Numbered from the stretch's first letter, positions 33,601 to 44,815 are shown. The stretch is 64,000 nucleotides of DNA from Microcyclospora pomicola (GCA_002786065.1 NHNY01000018.1:62001-126000); one strand, 5' to 3'. A program made the numbers and translations. Notes: generated by a model from the letters alone, not told the origin.

Positions 33601-34130
33601 AGGGAGGAGATCTTGATGAGATTAAATCGCATATGCAGATCCGAGAGATTCAAAGTACGATGCCCGCGCTAAAGGTCAGTCTACCAACCGACCAGCAGCA
33701 AGTCAACGGTGCATCGAGACCAAGCACACTCAGTGGCGGCGGCCGGTCCGTGTCAATGAATGGTCTTCGTAAAGACGAGCCTTACGGTGAGCAAGCAGAA
33801 CGAATTACCATGTCTTTTGAACTGCCCGAACGTTCGTCGTCCTTCCATCGGCCGCAGTCTCCTGGAACAATATCTCCAGGCCCGCAGTCTGGCACTCTTA
33901 CACCACCTGCACATTCATGGTCCCAACCGCGGTCACGACATAATGGCGGTGTCAGCGACCGTCTTCCAGGCCAGCGAAGCCCAAGCCCAAGCCCAAGCCC
34001 AAGTCCTAGTCCATTATCACCACAGGCTCATGGTGTGCACAGTCCACCAACCGCTGTTCATGCCAATCCCTGGGACGACGAAGACGAGATGTTCGGCAAA
34101 GAGAGGGACGTCGGGCTGTCGTTTGAGTGA
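30645..34130 (+). CDS. DUF726 / Mil1-TMCO4-like membrane protein with alpha/beta-hydrolase fold
   Basis: An intronless frame of 1161 residues from the ATG at 30645 (MVSMSAEAD; a second ATG at 30654 is equally possible). The first 250 or so residues are acidic and disordered (EEEGEEEERED). A helical domain follows. At about 548-620 lies a Gly-rich hydrophobic hairpin (TVGGGLVIGLSAGMLAPVIG, GIAGTGSFLGGTGAAALIG). Then comes the DUF726 hydrolase-like domain (LIVSVSGWMTG, TLVGFSLGSRVIFSCLREL; nucleophile-elbow Ser about residue 766; YMFGSPVV; NGFATNDWILAYLFR; VPGHMAYRGMMP). The yeast member, Mil1, interacts with the clathrin adaptor AP-1, and enzymatic activity is not established for the family. 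A basic loop (KKGLKSFFSRRKAPEKK) and a Ser/Pro tail with an SP repeat follow. The C-terminus WDDEDEMFG resembles short acidic adaptor-binding motifs (inference). Confidence 0.88.
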   Translation: MVSMSAEADKERGKDEDTHEQGSMIRVKEVVADEGSKTVTSSTEDSTPDEFGLPVRPPRRRQYSEEEGEEEEREDASQDGKAHAGDDEPDERSELQDKTVVADPNAKGEHSENAPQPSGQGQERPTTPEVVKLDDAADRVPESAKSPTSPKSPKATRTKSGSFGHTRQQSSVTAPVSEWSHQQLAPPVETHEEIEDDDGDQWQEMPALATHRIYDDWGKVLAKEYGEVDDETVAYGNLGGAGKGYTRVQVDEDAQSATSLDDTTAYLFKDGVASNALAEEDDDEESRDVASQMRTTKELLTEGQRIAYVGIVRLVIVAMVNEVDALDKTKGAKKMVEMAAEATRMWGQKTMVQLYSHMEVDAQEQVMVEQLADHGVLSSDLTPTLMQNARVKNNKAEAQPTSGASSARHSTNSPRPSSAAEPDASTTSLAVPGTPSEAPPAYEQQTVDNMTVKDASELMDAKNIDLDLRWTVLCDLFLLMIADGVYDARSRTLLERVGAALSVEWQEICRFEKRVTDALEMQEQADKENWNEDEHMKEREKTARNRRLMVMGLCTVGGGLVIGLSAGMLAPVIGAGLAAGFTGIGIAGTGSFLGGTGAAALIGTTGTLIGGRVGLKTSARRMGAVKTFEYRPLFNNKRVNLIVSVSGWMTGKVDDVRLPFSTVDPIMGDIYSINWEPEMLQSTGQTIQILGTEALTQTIQQILGATFLATLMAGLSLPIVLTKLSYLIDNPWTVSLARADSTGLILADSLIDRNLGVRPITLVGFSLGSRVIFSCLRELARRGALGLVQNVYMFGSPVVVKKDEWTRARTVVSGRFVNGFATNDWILAYLFRATSGGIMRVAGLNTVQIPGIENIDVTEQVPGHMAYRGMMPVLLHEAGWAMESVEFSEIENPDPENHEQRQRELINEIEEARKEMEGKSGKKGLKSFFSRRKAPEKKAWETYDERSVKVLDGSDMQESERVAAENANVLFDIDAIRREAVQLAMEGGDLDEIKSHMQIREIQSTMPALKVSLPTDQQQVNGASRPSTLSGGGRSVSMNGLRKDEPYGEQAERITMSFELPERSSSFHRPQSPGTISPGPQSGTLTPPAHSWSQPRSRHNGGVSDRLPGQRSPSPSPSPSPSPLSPQAHGVHSPPTAVHANPWDDEDEMFGKERDVGLSFE
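33978..34007 (+). repeat. in-frame hexanucleotide repeat (Ser-Pro repeat)
   Basis: About five units of agcccaa-type hexamers inside the DUF726 gene encode a run of SP dipeptides. The repeat unit is a multiple of three, so length changes keep the frame. Confidence 0.85.
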
Positions 34131-35028
34131 GTCCTCTGAGAGCTGTATTCTTTTCTACGATCATGGTTATGTCTTTGCAAGCGTTCTAGCATCTAACTCG
34201 GGACGGCGTGTTGGGTATTCTTGCACATGAACACAGCGAAATGGGATAATGATGGGTTGGATAACCATGCGGCATTGTTGACATTCACTCACTGGTACTG
34301 CACCATTATTGATTCGCTTTCATTGCGCCGTCGTCATCGGTATGGTTGCTAATCGTCCTTCTCCCGTATATACTCAAAGTAGTTCCACGTTGAGGCACGA
34401 TGGTTCGCACTGCGTTCGAGCTTAACTCCGACATAGTGTTTGTAATCTCGTGGACCAACGCCTCCACTGCCCGTAATTGATATATGTACTCTAAGTGCTG
34501 TCGAGTCTAAATAGAGGTATGGGGTAAATCTTGATGGTTCACGCGTGAGCCCGACTTTTTACAATTCCCTGATAACATATCGACTTGCGCCTCTGCTTAT
34601 GCACCTATGATATCTGTCTGTAGCATGGTTCTGCAGGATTATGGTTATCGTGGGGCTGTCAACACGTTGAAGCGTAGGTAAGGACGTCCCTGCTCGCGTA
34701 GAATAAATTTAGGACTTCGGAATGTCGATACCTGACCTCTCTAGATGACAGGCCAGTGCCTAGTTGTCCTTACGTTGTCTGCTAGGCACAAACCCGAAAT
34801 TGATCTACGTACATCACAGAGACTTGTCCTTGACAACATCACTTCCTTGTGCTAGTGTAAAAGTGCCTAACCTTCCACTCTTTTCATAACTGTGGTCGGA
34901 GCGTTTCCACGCCTAGGCACGACTAAATACAGGCAAGAGCTCAGAGCAAGCATCGAACCGTCGGATACTGCATGAGATTTTAGGCCTCGCTACGTAGTTT
35001 CCACAAGGCGCCGAGGCGCAGCACCGAC
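34131..35028. other. intergenic, promoter side of PPE1
   Basis: 898 bp between two plus-strand genes. No supported frame, repeat or RNA gene seen. Confidence 0.6.
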
Positions 35029-36204
35029 ATGTCAGATCTTCTGCGGCAAAGTGTCAATGCCACGGCCGCAGCTCCAGAATCAACGCCACGACCCGGACCA
35101 CAACCTATCACGACCTATGATTCTGATGAGCACTCATCATCCGACACATCGGCAAGTTCGGCGGCGAGTATCAACACCGTACGGCCTTCTTCTCAAGAAC
35201 AGGTCCCCGGCTCGTCACACTGGACCAACTACTTCGCCCAAGAGTTCTGGTTAGAACAAGAAAATGAAATCAAGCGTGCTCGCTATCACGTCTACCTCAC
35301 TGCCCCATCCGATCCCAAGAAAGGACCGCTGTTCATTTGCCACCATGGAGCTGGATCAACAGGCATGTCCTTTGCAGTCTTCACTCAAAGTCTTCTCCGC
35401 AGACTGCCTGGAGCTGGCGTCCTTAGCATCGATGCTCGCGCTCACGGATCGGAAGTTCTCAATCCTGCCACTGGCCTGCCAAGCGCCGATTTCACACTCG
35501 CTACCCTTTCCACAGATCTCAAGGACATGATCGACCTGACGCAGGCTAAACTAGGCTGGTCAACCCTCCCACCAATAATCCTCGTGGGACACAGCTTAGG
35601 AGCCGCGGTTGTGACAGACGTCGCCTCTGCGGGTGCGCTCGGCCGTCAACTCCTTGGGTACGTTGCTATCGACGTTGTGGAAGGCTCGGCGATGGAAGCA
35701 CTTAGTGCGATGCGCAGCTTCCTCTCCAAGCGTCCCACCTCGTTTCCTTCCGTCGAAGACTCCGTAAAATGGCATTTGCATACACGCGCGCTACGCCATC
35801 CCGCCAGCGCGAATGCCAGCGTGCCCAGCCTGCTCACCGAGCTACCGGCAGCCGACGAAGAATCATCCGCCAGCTTCACCTGGAGAACAGACCTCACGAT
35901 CACTGAGCCCTTCTGGCCGACGTGGTTCACCGGCATGTCAAGCAAATTCCTCAACGCGCCATATGGTGCAGCCAAGCTACTGATCCTCGCGGGCACGAAG
36001 CAGCTAGATCGCGAGCTCATGATCGGGCAGATGCAGGGCAAGTTCCAGCTGGCGGTCGTGCCCGAGGCGGGCCATTTCGTGCACGAGGATGTGCCGGAGA
36101 AGACGGCTGGGCTGGTCGAGGAGTTCTTCCGGCGGAATGATCGTAGTGCGATGGTGTTGCCGATGAAAGTCGATGAAATGGTGAGGTTGGGGCGGAAAGT
36201 ATGA
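35029..36204 (+). CDS. PPE1: protein phosphatase methylesterase 1 (PME-1 / Ppe1)
   Basis: An intronless frame of 391 residues. The enzyme removes the methyl ester from the C-terminal leucine of the PP2A catalytic subunit, in cytosol and nucleus. Signatures are the oxyanion block ICHHGAGSTGMSF, the nucleophile elbow VGHSLGAAVV (Ser189), AIDVVEGSAMEAL with the triad Asp (Asp215), SFLSKRPTSF, and the His block PEAGHFVHED (His349). The first 65 residues are a disordered Ser/Thr-rich extension. The elbow reads GHSLGA rather than the more common GHSMGG, a conservative change. Length agrees with fungal relatives (about 390-420). Codon use turns GC-rich toward the 3' end. Confidence 0.95.
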   Translation: MSDLLRQSVNATAAAPESTPRPGPQPITTYDSDEHSSSDTSASSAASINTVRPSSQEQVPGSSHWTNYFAQEFWLEQENEIKRARYHVYLTAPSDPKKGPLFICHHGAGSTGMSFAVFTQSLLRRLPGAGVLSIDARAHGSEVLNPATGLPSADFTLATLSTDLKDMIDLTQAKLGWSTLPPIILVGHSLGAAVVTDVASAGALGRQLLGYVAIDVVEGSAMEALSAMRSFLSKRPTSFPSVEDSVKWHLHTRALRHPASANASVPSLLTELPAADEESSASFTWRTDLTITEPFWPTWFTGMSSKFLNAPYGAAKLLILAGTKQLDRELMIGQMQGKFQLAVVPEAGHFVHEDVPEKTAGLVEEFFRRNDRSAMVLPMKVDEMVRLGRKV

Positions 36205-37514
36205 GAAGATGTGGAGGACATAGATCAGGACAGAGGCGCTTCAAAGGAAGAAATGCTAATGTTGGGTGAATGCGCTGGCCATACGTACCTACATAGCAGA
36301 TACGCATGTACATCATTGAGCAAGCTGTATGCCTCTTGAAGTTTCTACCGTCATAATCTAGTGGCCAAATAGCCTGGCTCCTTACACCTGCATGTGTCTT
36401 AGACTTTCAATGGTAGTGAACAACACAAGATCACAGACTTCATCATAGACACCACCCCAACACCAAAATGAACAGCTAAACCACGTAGAACGCTATACAT
36501 TCCACATCGTCTTCGGAGGCACCTCGACAGGCCATTACCGTACATCGCTAGATTCCGATGATGACTTTTCTACTTTCAAGTCCGAGTTGTCCACCATTCA
36601 CCGTGAATTCAAGGTGGTTGCCTGCCTTGTGGCGCTGGCCAGGTTCAAGAACCCCCAACAATGCGGACTACGCTTGAGACAGGAGCTCGCAGATCCGCCG
36701 CTTATTCCACGGCGTTGCAGTATCTTCGACACCAGTCACTTAGTCCTTACAGAACTGTCGTAAATACTGTCACTGCAAATTAGACGTTCTACCCAGACTG
36801 CAGCAGTGTCCGCACGTGTGCGTATGCTAGCACAAGTGCTTTCTAGGTGCTCACCATCATGACATCTTCTCGTGGCCTTGATGTTACTTGCCTTCCTCAT
36901 AGTCGCTGCTACCAGCCGTGACTTGATAGGGTTTAAAGACCACAGACCTCGGGTAGAAAACCTCTGTCGAGTGCCTGTACAGTGCCTGTACCTCTCCCTT
37001 TTTGGAAGTACTGGGGCACAATAAGATACCATTGACAATCATCCGATACGAGACCTCATTTTGGTTCGATCGTTGGCTGCCACGTTGCTCCAAATTAGCA
37101 CGTTGTAGCGGCCAGGATTTCGTGAGATGATGTCCCTTCTGTATCCTAGTACAGCAGCTCCGGTAAAGAGATGGAGTTAGCCACTAAGCCGCGCACGCCC
37201 ATATAGCCATTGAGAATATCCTCTCTGGAATAGATTCTTGGTTGCGGTAATGTGCTATCCGTGTGAAGATTCAGGTGTGGTTGATCGATATATCTACAGA
37301 TGGAGCTTGGCTGGATAGGGTTAGGTATGGCGATAAGGTGATGAGTCTCAGATGACGGACACCAGCCACCGGCAGCCAAGCTCCAGCTAGCGCCACACTG
37401 ACGTCTGCCATGTGAGCAGGTAACAGGCATCATCGCGCTCACCTTGTCTAGACCACCACCACCACCGCCCACCCACTCTTCCACCATCACCTAGACAAGT
37501 CTCTGCTCACGGTC
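36205..37514. other. intergenic, 1.3 kb
   Basis: Between two plus-strand genes. Short minus frames (36736-37093, 37146-37490) show no domain. A short acc repeat (about 37452-37470) lies 50 bp ahead of the next ATG. Confidence 0.55.
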
Positions 37515-39277
37515 ATGTCCAGTCTGTGGGGATCCAAGAAGAACACCGACAACGACACTCCCCCCGCTGACGACGCTCAGCACCAGACCGGCGACATGGC
37601 TCACGACGCTGAGCCTACCGAGAGAGACCGCTTGCTGCCAGATAGGCGCCCACCGCCTGCGGAAGGCTACCTGGACCCAGATGACCCAGCGGTAAGTCCA
37701 TTCCGAGTCCTGAGACAATCGAGTTCATGCAACAAAGAGGTCTGGAGTGGGAAAATTGGGAACGATCCGCTATAGCAGATATCCGGAGACCAGAGCAGAG
37801 ATACTGACAATCCCAGGTCTCTCCCTATAACCTCTGGACCGTGAGAGCCCTTCGTTTCTTCACCGTCGCCTTCGCCGCCCTCACTTTCTTCTGGTGGGTC
37901 CTGCTACTCGTCAGCATCTTCGTCTCACCTCCTGGTCTCCACACTCGCGGCTCCGGCTTCTTCGACTTCTCCTACACCACCCTAACCCTTGGACTGCTTC
38001 TGCTCTCGCTGCTGTTCTTCTCAGCCCCGAGCACAGCAATCAGAGTCTGCCAAGGAATCATAGGCGTGCTGTTACTCGTCGACTTGATTATCATCGTCAG
38101 CGTCGCGCGCGTACGTGCTGAGGAGGGTCCTCCCGGTATCGCCAGTGTTACATGGGCTGTCTTGATGGCAGCATGGTGTATCATGCTGGATAGAGTGGTT
38201 GCATGGGGAAAGCGCGAAGAGGAGGAACGTTTGACCGGTAGGCCGGAGACTCGCCGCACGCTGAAAGAATGGTTGGCCATTCTGATAGCGACCGTCGTCT
38301 TGGTTGTGTACATCATCATCGTCATCCTCATGACCGCGACGCTGGTTCTCCGCAGCCGCGACGTTACCCTCGAGATGGATGGCGATCGTGTCTTTGTGGA
38401 CGGCGGCAAATATGAGGTCCACATTGCTTGCGTTGGTGAAGCCAAACAAGACAAGTACGGAAATGCAACAGTTCCGACTGTGTTGCTAGAGGCTGGCGAA
38501 GACCCTCTAGAATATGATCTGGAGCACTGGGCATATGCAGCTTACCAGAACGGCACCATCGACCGCTACTGCTACTGGGATCGTCCAGGCTATGCTTGGT
38601 CTGACAATGCACCCTCTCCTCACAGCGCAGGCATGTCGTCGGACAACCTTGGAGAGGCTCTTGCAACCATTGGCGAAGACGGGCCTTTTGTTCTCGTCTC
38701 CGCTGGGTACGGCAGTATCGTCTCCCGCATTTTCAGCGCCCGCAACTACCGCCGTGTCGTCGGCATCATGATGATCGACCCTCTCCACGAAGATCTGCTT
38801 TACAAGCTTGGTAGCCCGAGCCGTGGTTTCGTTCTTTGGGCCTGGGGTATCCTCAGCCCACTGGGTCTCTCGCGCGTTCCTGGTGCTCTGTTCTACGGAC
38901 GTACGCGAGAAGACCGTGTCTTTGGCAAGGAAGCCTACACCGGCGGCAAATTCATCAAGGCCCAGCTTCAGGAAAACCTGGTGGCGGACTCTTTGACCAA
39001 GAGTGAGGTCGCCTCCGCGCGCACCATCCAAGCTGAAGACACTCCGCTTGTGATTGTGAGCTCCGGTGTGCATGTTCGTGGAAACCAGGAATGGGAGCGC
39101 AAGCAAGAAGACCTCACCAAGATCACCGGCAAACTGCTCAGCTGGGATGTGGTCAAGAAGGCACCGCATAAGGTCTGGAAGACATATGACGGTCGTCGCG
39201 TCATGGAGAAGAGGCTCGGACAGCTCGTCACAGACGCAAAGCTCATCGTGCAGAGCCGTCTCGACGAGCAGGAGTAA
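37515..39277 (+). CDS. DUF2417 membrane protein with C-terminal alpha/beta-hydrolase domain
   Basis: Exons 37515-37691 and 37817-39277 (phase 0), 545 residues. The soluble N-terminus ends in ERDRLLPD and GYLDPDDPA, the conserved lead-in of this fungus-specific family. Six or so transmembrane helices follow between about residues 68 and 225 (FFWWVLLLVSIFVSPP, FSYTTLTLGLLLLSLLFF, VLLLVDLIIIVSVARV, VTWAVLMAAWCIMLDRV, AILIATVVLVVYIIIVILM). The C-terminal domain has hydrolase-type features (YCYWDRPGYAWSDNAPSP, GPFVLVSAGYGSIVSRIF, MMIDPLHED). In place of the usual GxSxG elbow it reads SAGYGS, so catalytic activity is uncertain. Often annotated as a 'mitochondrial integral membrane protein', but its location and role are not established. 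The stop codon is immediately followed by a G run and the assembly gap. Confidence 0.88.
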
Positions 39278-39630
39278 GGGGGGGNNNNNNNNNNNNNNNN
39301 NNNNNNNNNNNNNNNNNNNNNNNNNNNNNNNNNNNNNNNNNNNNNNNNNNNNNNNNNNNNNNNNNNNNNNNNNNNNNNNNNNNNNNNNNNNNNNNNNNNN
39401 NNNNNNNNNNNNNNNNNNNNNNNNNNNNNNNNNNNNNNNNNNNNNNNNNNNNNNNNNNNNNNNNNNNNNNNNNNNNNNNNNNNNNNNNNNNNNNNNNNNN
39501 NNNNNNNNNNNNNNNNNNNNNNNNNNNNNNNNNNNNNNNNNNNNNNNNNNNNNNNNNNNNNNNNNNNNNNNNNNNNNNNNNNNNNNNNNNNNNNNNNNNN
39601 NNGGGGGGGGGGGGGGGGGGGGGGGGGGGG
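39278..39630. other. assembly gap bounded by poly-G
   Basis: Seven G's (39278-39284) follow directly on the stop codon TAA. Then come 318 N's (39285-39602) and 28 G's (39603-39630). Sequence content and true length are unknown. Translated frames across it are meaningless. Confidence 0.98.
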
Positions 39631-39873
39631 AGGTAATCGACAACAAGTGAAGATATGACAATACGATGATATGGGAGGTTGATATGTATTACCCGAAAGT
39701 AGATGCATATAATTCGCGACTGAGTTCATGACACGCACTGAATGTATTTTTGAGAAGAAGATCATTGTACCACTAGCCAACGACCACAGTACCGACGTAA
39801 GGCTTCGTTCCCATAGTCCACCATAGTCGAGATGATGTCCAAAATCAATTTTTCAACCAGCACAACCCCTCGC

Positions 39874-42800
39874 TCAATGCGACTCATAAAACGTGCGGAA
39901 CGCCGACTCCCGCGCCAGCAACACGCCCGGCTCATCGAACTCCACCAGCTCCCCAGCCTTCAACACCGCGACGCGGTCAAAGTCCCGAATCGTGTCCAAC
40001 CGATGTGCGACGGCGATGATAGTGCGACCGCCAAACTCCCGCCGAATGTGGTCCTGCATCAACGCATCCGTCGCAAGATCGACGCTCGACGTGACCTCGT
40101 CCAGCACCACGACCCGGCTGGGATGCAGCATCGCGCGCGCCAGGCAGAACAGTTGCCGCTGGCCAGCGGAGAACATCTCCGTGGCCACGGGGGCGTCGAG
40201 GCCGCCGCGGCGGGTGATGATAGGCCAAAGGCCGACTTTTTCGAGGGTATGCTGTCGCACGGCGTCGTTGGCGTGCGCGAAGGGGTCGAGGTTCTCGCGG
40301 ATCGTGCCTCGGGACCATAGGAAGGGATCTTGGGGGATGGCGTTCAGGCGGAGCCGGAGGTCTTGGCGCGGCAGGCGAGAGATGTCGATGCCGTCGATCG
40401 TGATGTTGCCGGTGCTGAGCTCGAGAAGGCGGAAGAGGGCGGCGACAAGGGAGCTTTTGCCGCTGCCGCTGGGGCCGCAGATGCCGATCTTCTCGCCCGG
40501 GCGGATATGTAGGCTTAGGTTTTTGAGGACTGGGGTGCGGGCGTTGTAGCTGGCGGAGAGGTTAGTGATCTTCACATCGCCTTGACTTGGCCAGATGGTT
40601 TCTGGAGCCAGGATGGTGTTTTCGCTGGGAAGATTTTCTGAGACTGTCTTGGTGGAGAACGATTGGCAGCGAGATACTGCGCCCATCGAGGTTTCAAGTG
40701 TTGTCCATGCTTTGATCAACTGCGTCAGCGAGACATTGAAGCCGTTGATGTTGACAAGTGCCACGGCGGCCAGTGCTGGGCTGATGTCGCCGCGAAGAGA
40801 GGTGAACAGGATCAAGAGGAGAACTACCAAGCCGGCTACAGTCAGGTCCAGCACTAATCCGAGCCATCGTTGAATTGCATACAGAAGGTAGAACGGCTTC
40901 TGAGATGTATCCGTCAGAGCCGCATTCGTCGCTACGAAGTCCTCGACCCAGCCGAATGCTCGGATGGTGATCCGGCCCTCAAGAGTCTCGACAAAATGGG
41001 AGCACAGCGGAGCTTTTGCCTCGAGGTCGAGTAGACGCAGTTGTCGGGAAGTGCGCAGGTAGAACTTCTGGATGAAGTCCATCACGCATAGGACGAATGG
41101 CAGGCTGACGGCGAAGTAGCCGACCGATAAGCTAATGAAGATCGCTTGTACTGAGCACAGAAGTATCTGCGCAGAAAGTTCCAGATAGCTTGGCGGTAGT
41201 TCGATGTCGATGAGGTTCATATCCTGGCTAAATCTGTTCAGGGTATCGCCCATGTCGGTGGTGGTGAAGAATGAAAGAGGTGCCGCTATGACCGTGTCAA
41301 GGATTCCGGAATGTAATCCCTGTGAGGCTGACGGTGCCATGACGAGAAAGACTAGATATCCCGAACATGCTAGTGCAACAAGGGCAAGAAGCTCGAAGAG
41401 CAGATAAATGGCGATGTAGAAGCTATTGACACTGTTCCCATGTTTTTCGATGGCGGCAGTCCAAAATGAGATCCAGACATCTGGATTACCAGTCAGCGGC
41501 CACAGTAATGGAAATAATCATGGTGTTTCCGACACCCAGACTTACCAGGCATTCGCACAAGCACAGCAAAAGCTGTGAGACCGCCCAGAAACAACGCTGT
41601 GTTGATCCAGCCACATGCCTCGAAGTAGGCTTTGTAATTCCGATAATTACCACTCATACGGGTGACATGTTTCGTAGTCCCTGCTGTTGCATTTTGCGGC
41701 GACACATTCTTTGCGAGACTCTTGTTCCCACTCGATTCTGTGGTTTTACTTGTCTCATCATCTCCACCGCTAATCCGTGCCGTCAGAGCGGAGACCGATG
41801 TGCCATACTCAAAAAGGTGAGAGAATGAACCTTGCTCGGCGATCCTGCCTTGCGAGTTCAAGACGATGATGTAGTCTGCAAAAGCCAGACGATGGACCGC
41901 ATGTGTCGATAAGATGACTGTAATATCACTTTTGCGGATGAGACCGTCTCTTCCTAACAAGCGAGTGAATATGTTTTCCTCGGTAGTAGCATCCAGGCCA
42001 CTGAAACAATCATCCAAGATAAGTAGTTTTTGTTTTGAATATACAGCTCGCGCCAACGCCTGTTGGAAGATCAACGAATTAGACTGGTGTATGTGTGATG
42101 GCATTGAGGAAGACTCACAATGCGCTGTCTCTGACCTCCCGAAAGAGTTATGCCAGCGGAGCCGACTCTCGTAAGATCGCCTTCAGGGAGTCGGGCCAGA
42201 TCGTCCTGCAAGCAGCATGCGTAAAGCACAGCTTGATACCAGTGTTTATCATGCTTTGGGACTCCTTTGACGTTGCTCTGTATGGTTCCTTCTTGTACCC
42301 AAGATGCTTGGTCGACGAAAGCAATATTCCGAGTCTGACTGTGGACAAAGCCTGTTGAGAACGGCGTTTCTCCGAGCAGACCTTTCAGCAGAGTCGACTT
42401 TCCGCATCCGACGGGACCTATAACAAAGGTAAGAGTATGCTTAGCGATAGCAAACGTAACGTCATTGATCACTGGCGTAGATACCAGCCAGCCGAATGTG
42501 GCCCCTTCCACGTTGAGTGCGATGTTCGGATTCACAGTCCGCAAACTGGAGAGCTCGAAGTCATCTGACAAACGTTGAGAAACCAAGCCTTTGTCTGAGC
42601 GATTGCTGTCCTGTGTTTGCAGATTCAAAAAGTCCTGAATGCGCTCGAGGCATCCTACAGCCGACAAGATGGTTGGGCAATTCTGGATGGTTTCACCAAG
42701 AGCCACCGTCATCAACGTCACGATGTTGAGGGCAGAGTAAGCACTCGCAACGTCTAAAGTCCTCCCGGTTCTCACACATATTGCTGCATAGACGGCGAAT

Positions 42801-44348
42801 GTCACCCCAGGCGCAAGTACTTCAGATCCTTTGCCGAAGATCAGCCTAAGCGTGCTGATACGACGGAAACGCAAAGATATACGAATTTCTTGCTTTCTCA
42901 GTCTTTTGATCAGGTCTTGCATTACCGCGCTCAGACCAAGTAGCTTTACTGCCTTCATGCCTCCAAGCATCTTCGAAGTAGTATCTATGCGTGTCTGAAT
43001 ATGGCCAACCCAAAGACGTTGCGCCGTCGCAGCATACCGGACCGCGATGGTCATGATGGTAGTACCACATAAGATGGATAACAGAATTGGACCAACTGCG
43101 GCCAGACCAAGTCTTCGATACAGAAGATAGAACCCGATCGCAGCATCAAGCGGACTCGCCCAGAGACCGTGTAAGTACTGGAGCCCGGAGCAAACTCGTT
43201 CCACGTCAGTCGACATGATGGTCACTGCGGCAGACTCGTCGACAGAAGTCACACTGAGGTCTACTGTGTGACGATAGATTGACGCAAGCAGAGCCGCACG
43301 TGCTAGAGTGACCATCCGGTATGTAAGATGCATGTATGCTGCGTTAGCAATGGCGCATCCCACAAAGTCTAAACCGTAAGCGGCTGTCAAAGCCCAGCCA
43401 ACCCTCGAAGGATTCTCCGAATCGGATAGGAATTTGATCGTAGCAGTGAGTAGGAAAGGCTGCATATATTGGAAGAACGATACACATAGCCGCGGAAAGA
43501 TAGCCTTGGCTAGTGGCAGCTTGAGCGTCCAGAGGAATGATTTCAGGAATGCATTTTGTTTCAGCTTGCGTGGCTCTCTTGTCCAGACAGTACGAAGCAA
43601 TCGTTGAGTGTCGTGCTGCTGCATGTTGACATCCAATGCATCCAGGCCATCAGTCGTTAGGACTTTCTTTGAGCCACTCAACATCAATGGTTGAAGCCAC
43701 CAGAATGTGCCCCGGCTGTAAACGCTACTAGTTGACTCTGGCGGATGGTCGCCATATCCAGGGAGTAAGATATGTCGCTTCTCAATTGCTTCGACCATGA
43801 GCAGAAGTCCTTTGAAGATCACTAGGGTAGAAGAGACGATCGCGAGTGGCAAGGAGTCGCCACGCGTCCATATTGTTCGTAGTCGTGCACCGTCCATAGG
43901 CAAGGTGAGAAACAGATAAAAGCTAATGATAGATGACGGCCGTACTGATCGAAAGTGTTCCAAGGGCGAAAGGACGCAGATCGCCAGCCCATCTGCAACC
44001 GCAAGAGTAGCAGCAGCCACCGACGCTTTGGACTGATGTACGCCAGGTGCTGCCATCAAAGCTAGACATGTGATCTGTAGGAGTGCAAAGACCACCAGAG
44101 CGACCTAGAGAGGTATGTGAACGCAAGTTCTGTATCTGAAGCATGGATCGGCGTACTGTCTTGCTATGAAAGAGACGTGAACTCGATACCTTCCGTGACT
44201 TATGTCGCAACTTCCAGAGTCTGACTCCGCCGGCGCCAAGGAATAAGGCGGATGGCAGGATAGCAAGGATACTGTCTTCAAACAATGATGTGAAATCAAA
44301 GTGGTGTGCGAGGAATGGTCCAAATGTCTGATCCGCTGTTGTCGCCAT
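39874..44348 (-). CDS. ABC-C (MRP-type) full-length transporter
   Basis: Exons 44348-44190, 44104-42119, 42059-41546 and 41480-39874, phases consistent, giving 1421 residues. It exports organic anions, conjugates or metabolites across plasma or vacuolar membrane. A five-helix TMD0 occupies about residues 20-210. TMD1 lies at about 280-560, NBD1 at 590-820 (Walker A GPVGCGKST near 614, signature LSGGQRQRI interrupted right after by intron 2, Walker B LLILDDCFSGLD, H-loop STHAVH). TMD2 is at about 890-1160 and NBD2 at 1190-1415 (Walker A GPSGSGKSS, signature FSAGQRQLFCLARAM, Walker B VVVLDEVTSSVD, H-loop AHRLD). As in other ABC-C proteins, NBD1 lacks the catalytic Glu (Asp instead) while NBD2 has it. 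A Zn2Cys6 regulator lies directly upstream on the same strand. The NBD2 coding part is much more GC-rich than the rest. Confidence 0.94.
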
Positions 44349-44815
44349 GGTCGGTGACGAGGAACTTCCTCGACTGCTGTCATTGCCATGCTTGGTACTT
44401 GTATCATATAGATATCTTTCGCCAAACGTCCCAATCGGGAAAGGATTACGAGCATCGCCCAAACAGGCAATTATCACGATGTAGAATGCAGCGTGTGAGT
44501 GCTTCGTAACCAATGAGATGACGTTCTGAGCACTTCAATGCATGGTGCCTGTGGTGCATGTAGTAAGTCACCTGCGTTAGCAGACATGCCGGAATGGAGT
44601 CGGAGACAGACGGTCGTAAGTCTTGCCACATGCGATAGCAGAAGGATGCGCGGGTTTTCAGCTGGGCATGTGTGCAAGCATAGAGGTTTGTAGTGGTATT
44701 ATGACAAGCCACGATACATGGAACAGCATGCCAGCTCGAGTCTTGTGCAATTTTGGTCAGCTTACTACCATCCAGGATGCCACTTCCTGAGCCCGTCAGG
44801 TAGTCCAGAAGTTTC
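44349..44815. other. promoter region of the ABC-C transporter
   Basis: 467 bp between the regulator's stop and the transporter's ATG. An in-frame extension of the ABC frame to 44513 exists, but family comparison favours the ATG at 44348. No binding site for the neighbouring regulator (CGG repeats with spacing) is evident by eye. Confidence 0.55.

Noticed and set aside
33978-34007. CRISPR-like short repeats
   Set aside because: This is a simple hexamer repeat coding Ser-Pro in a eukaryotic gene, with no spacers.
38507-39780. Long minus-strand frames across the N gap (384 and 270 residues) and a plus frame at 39066-39650
   Set aside because: They exist only because N's and poly-G were translated, and their outer parts are antisense shadows of the DUF2417 gene.
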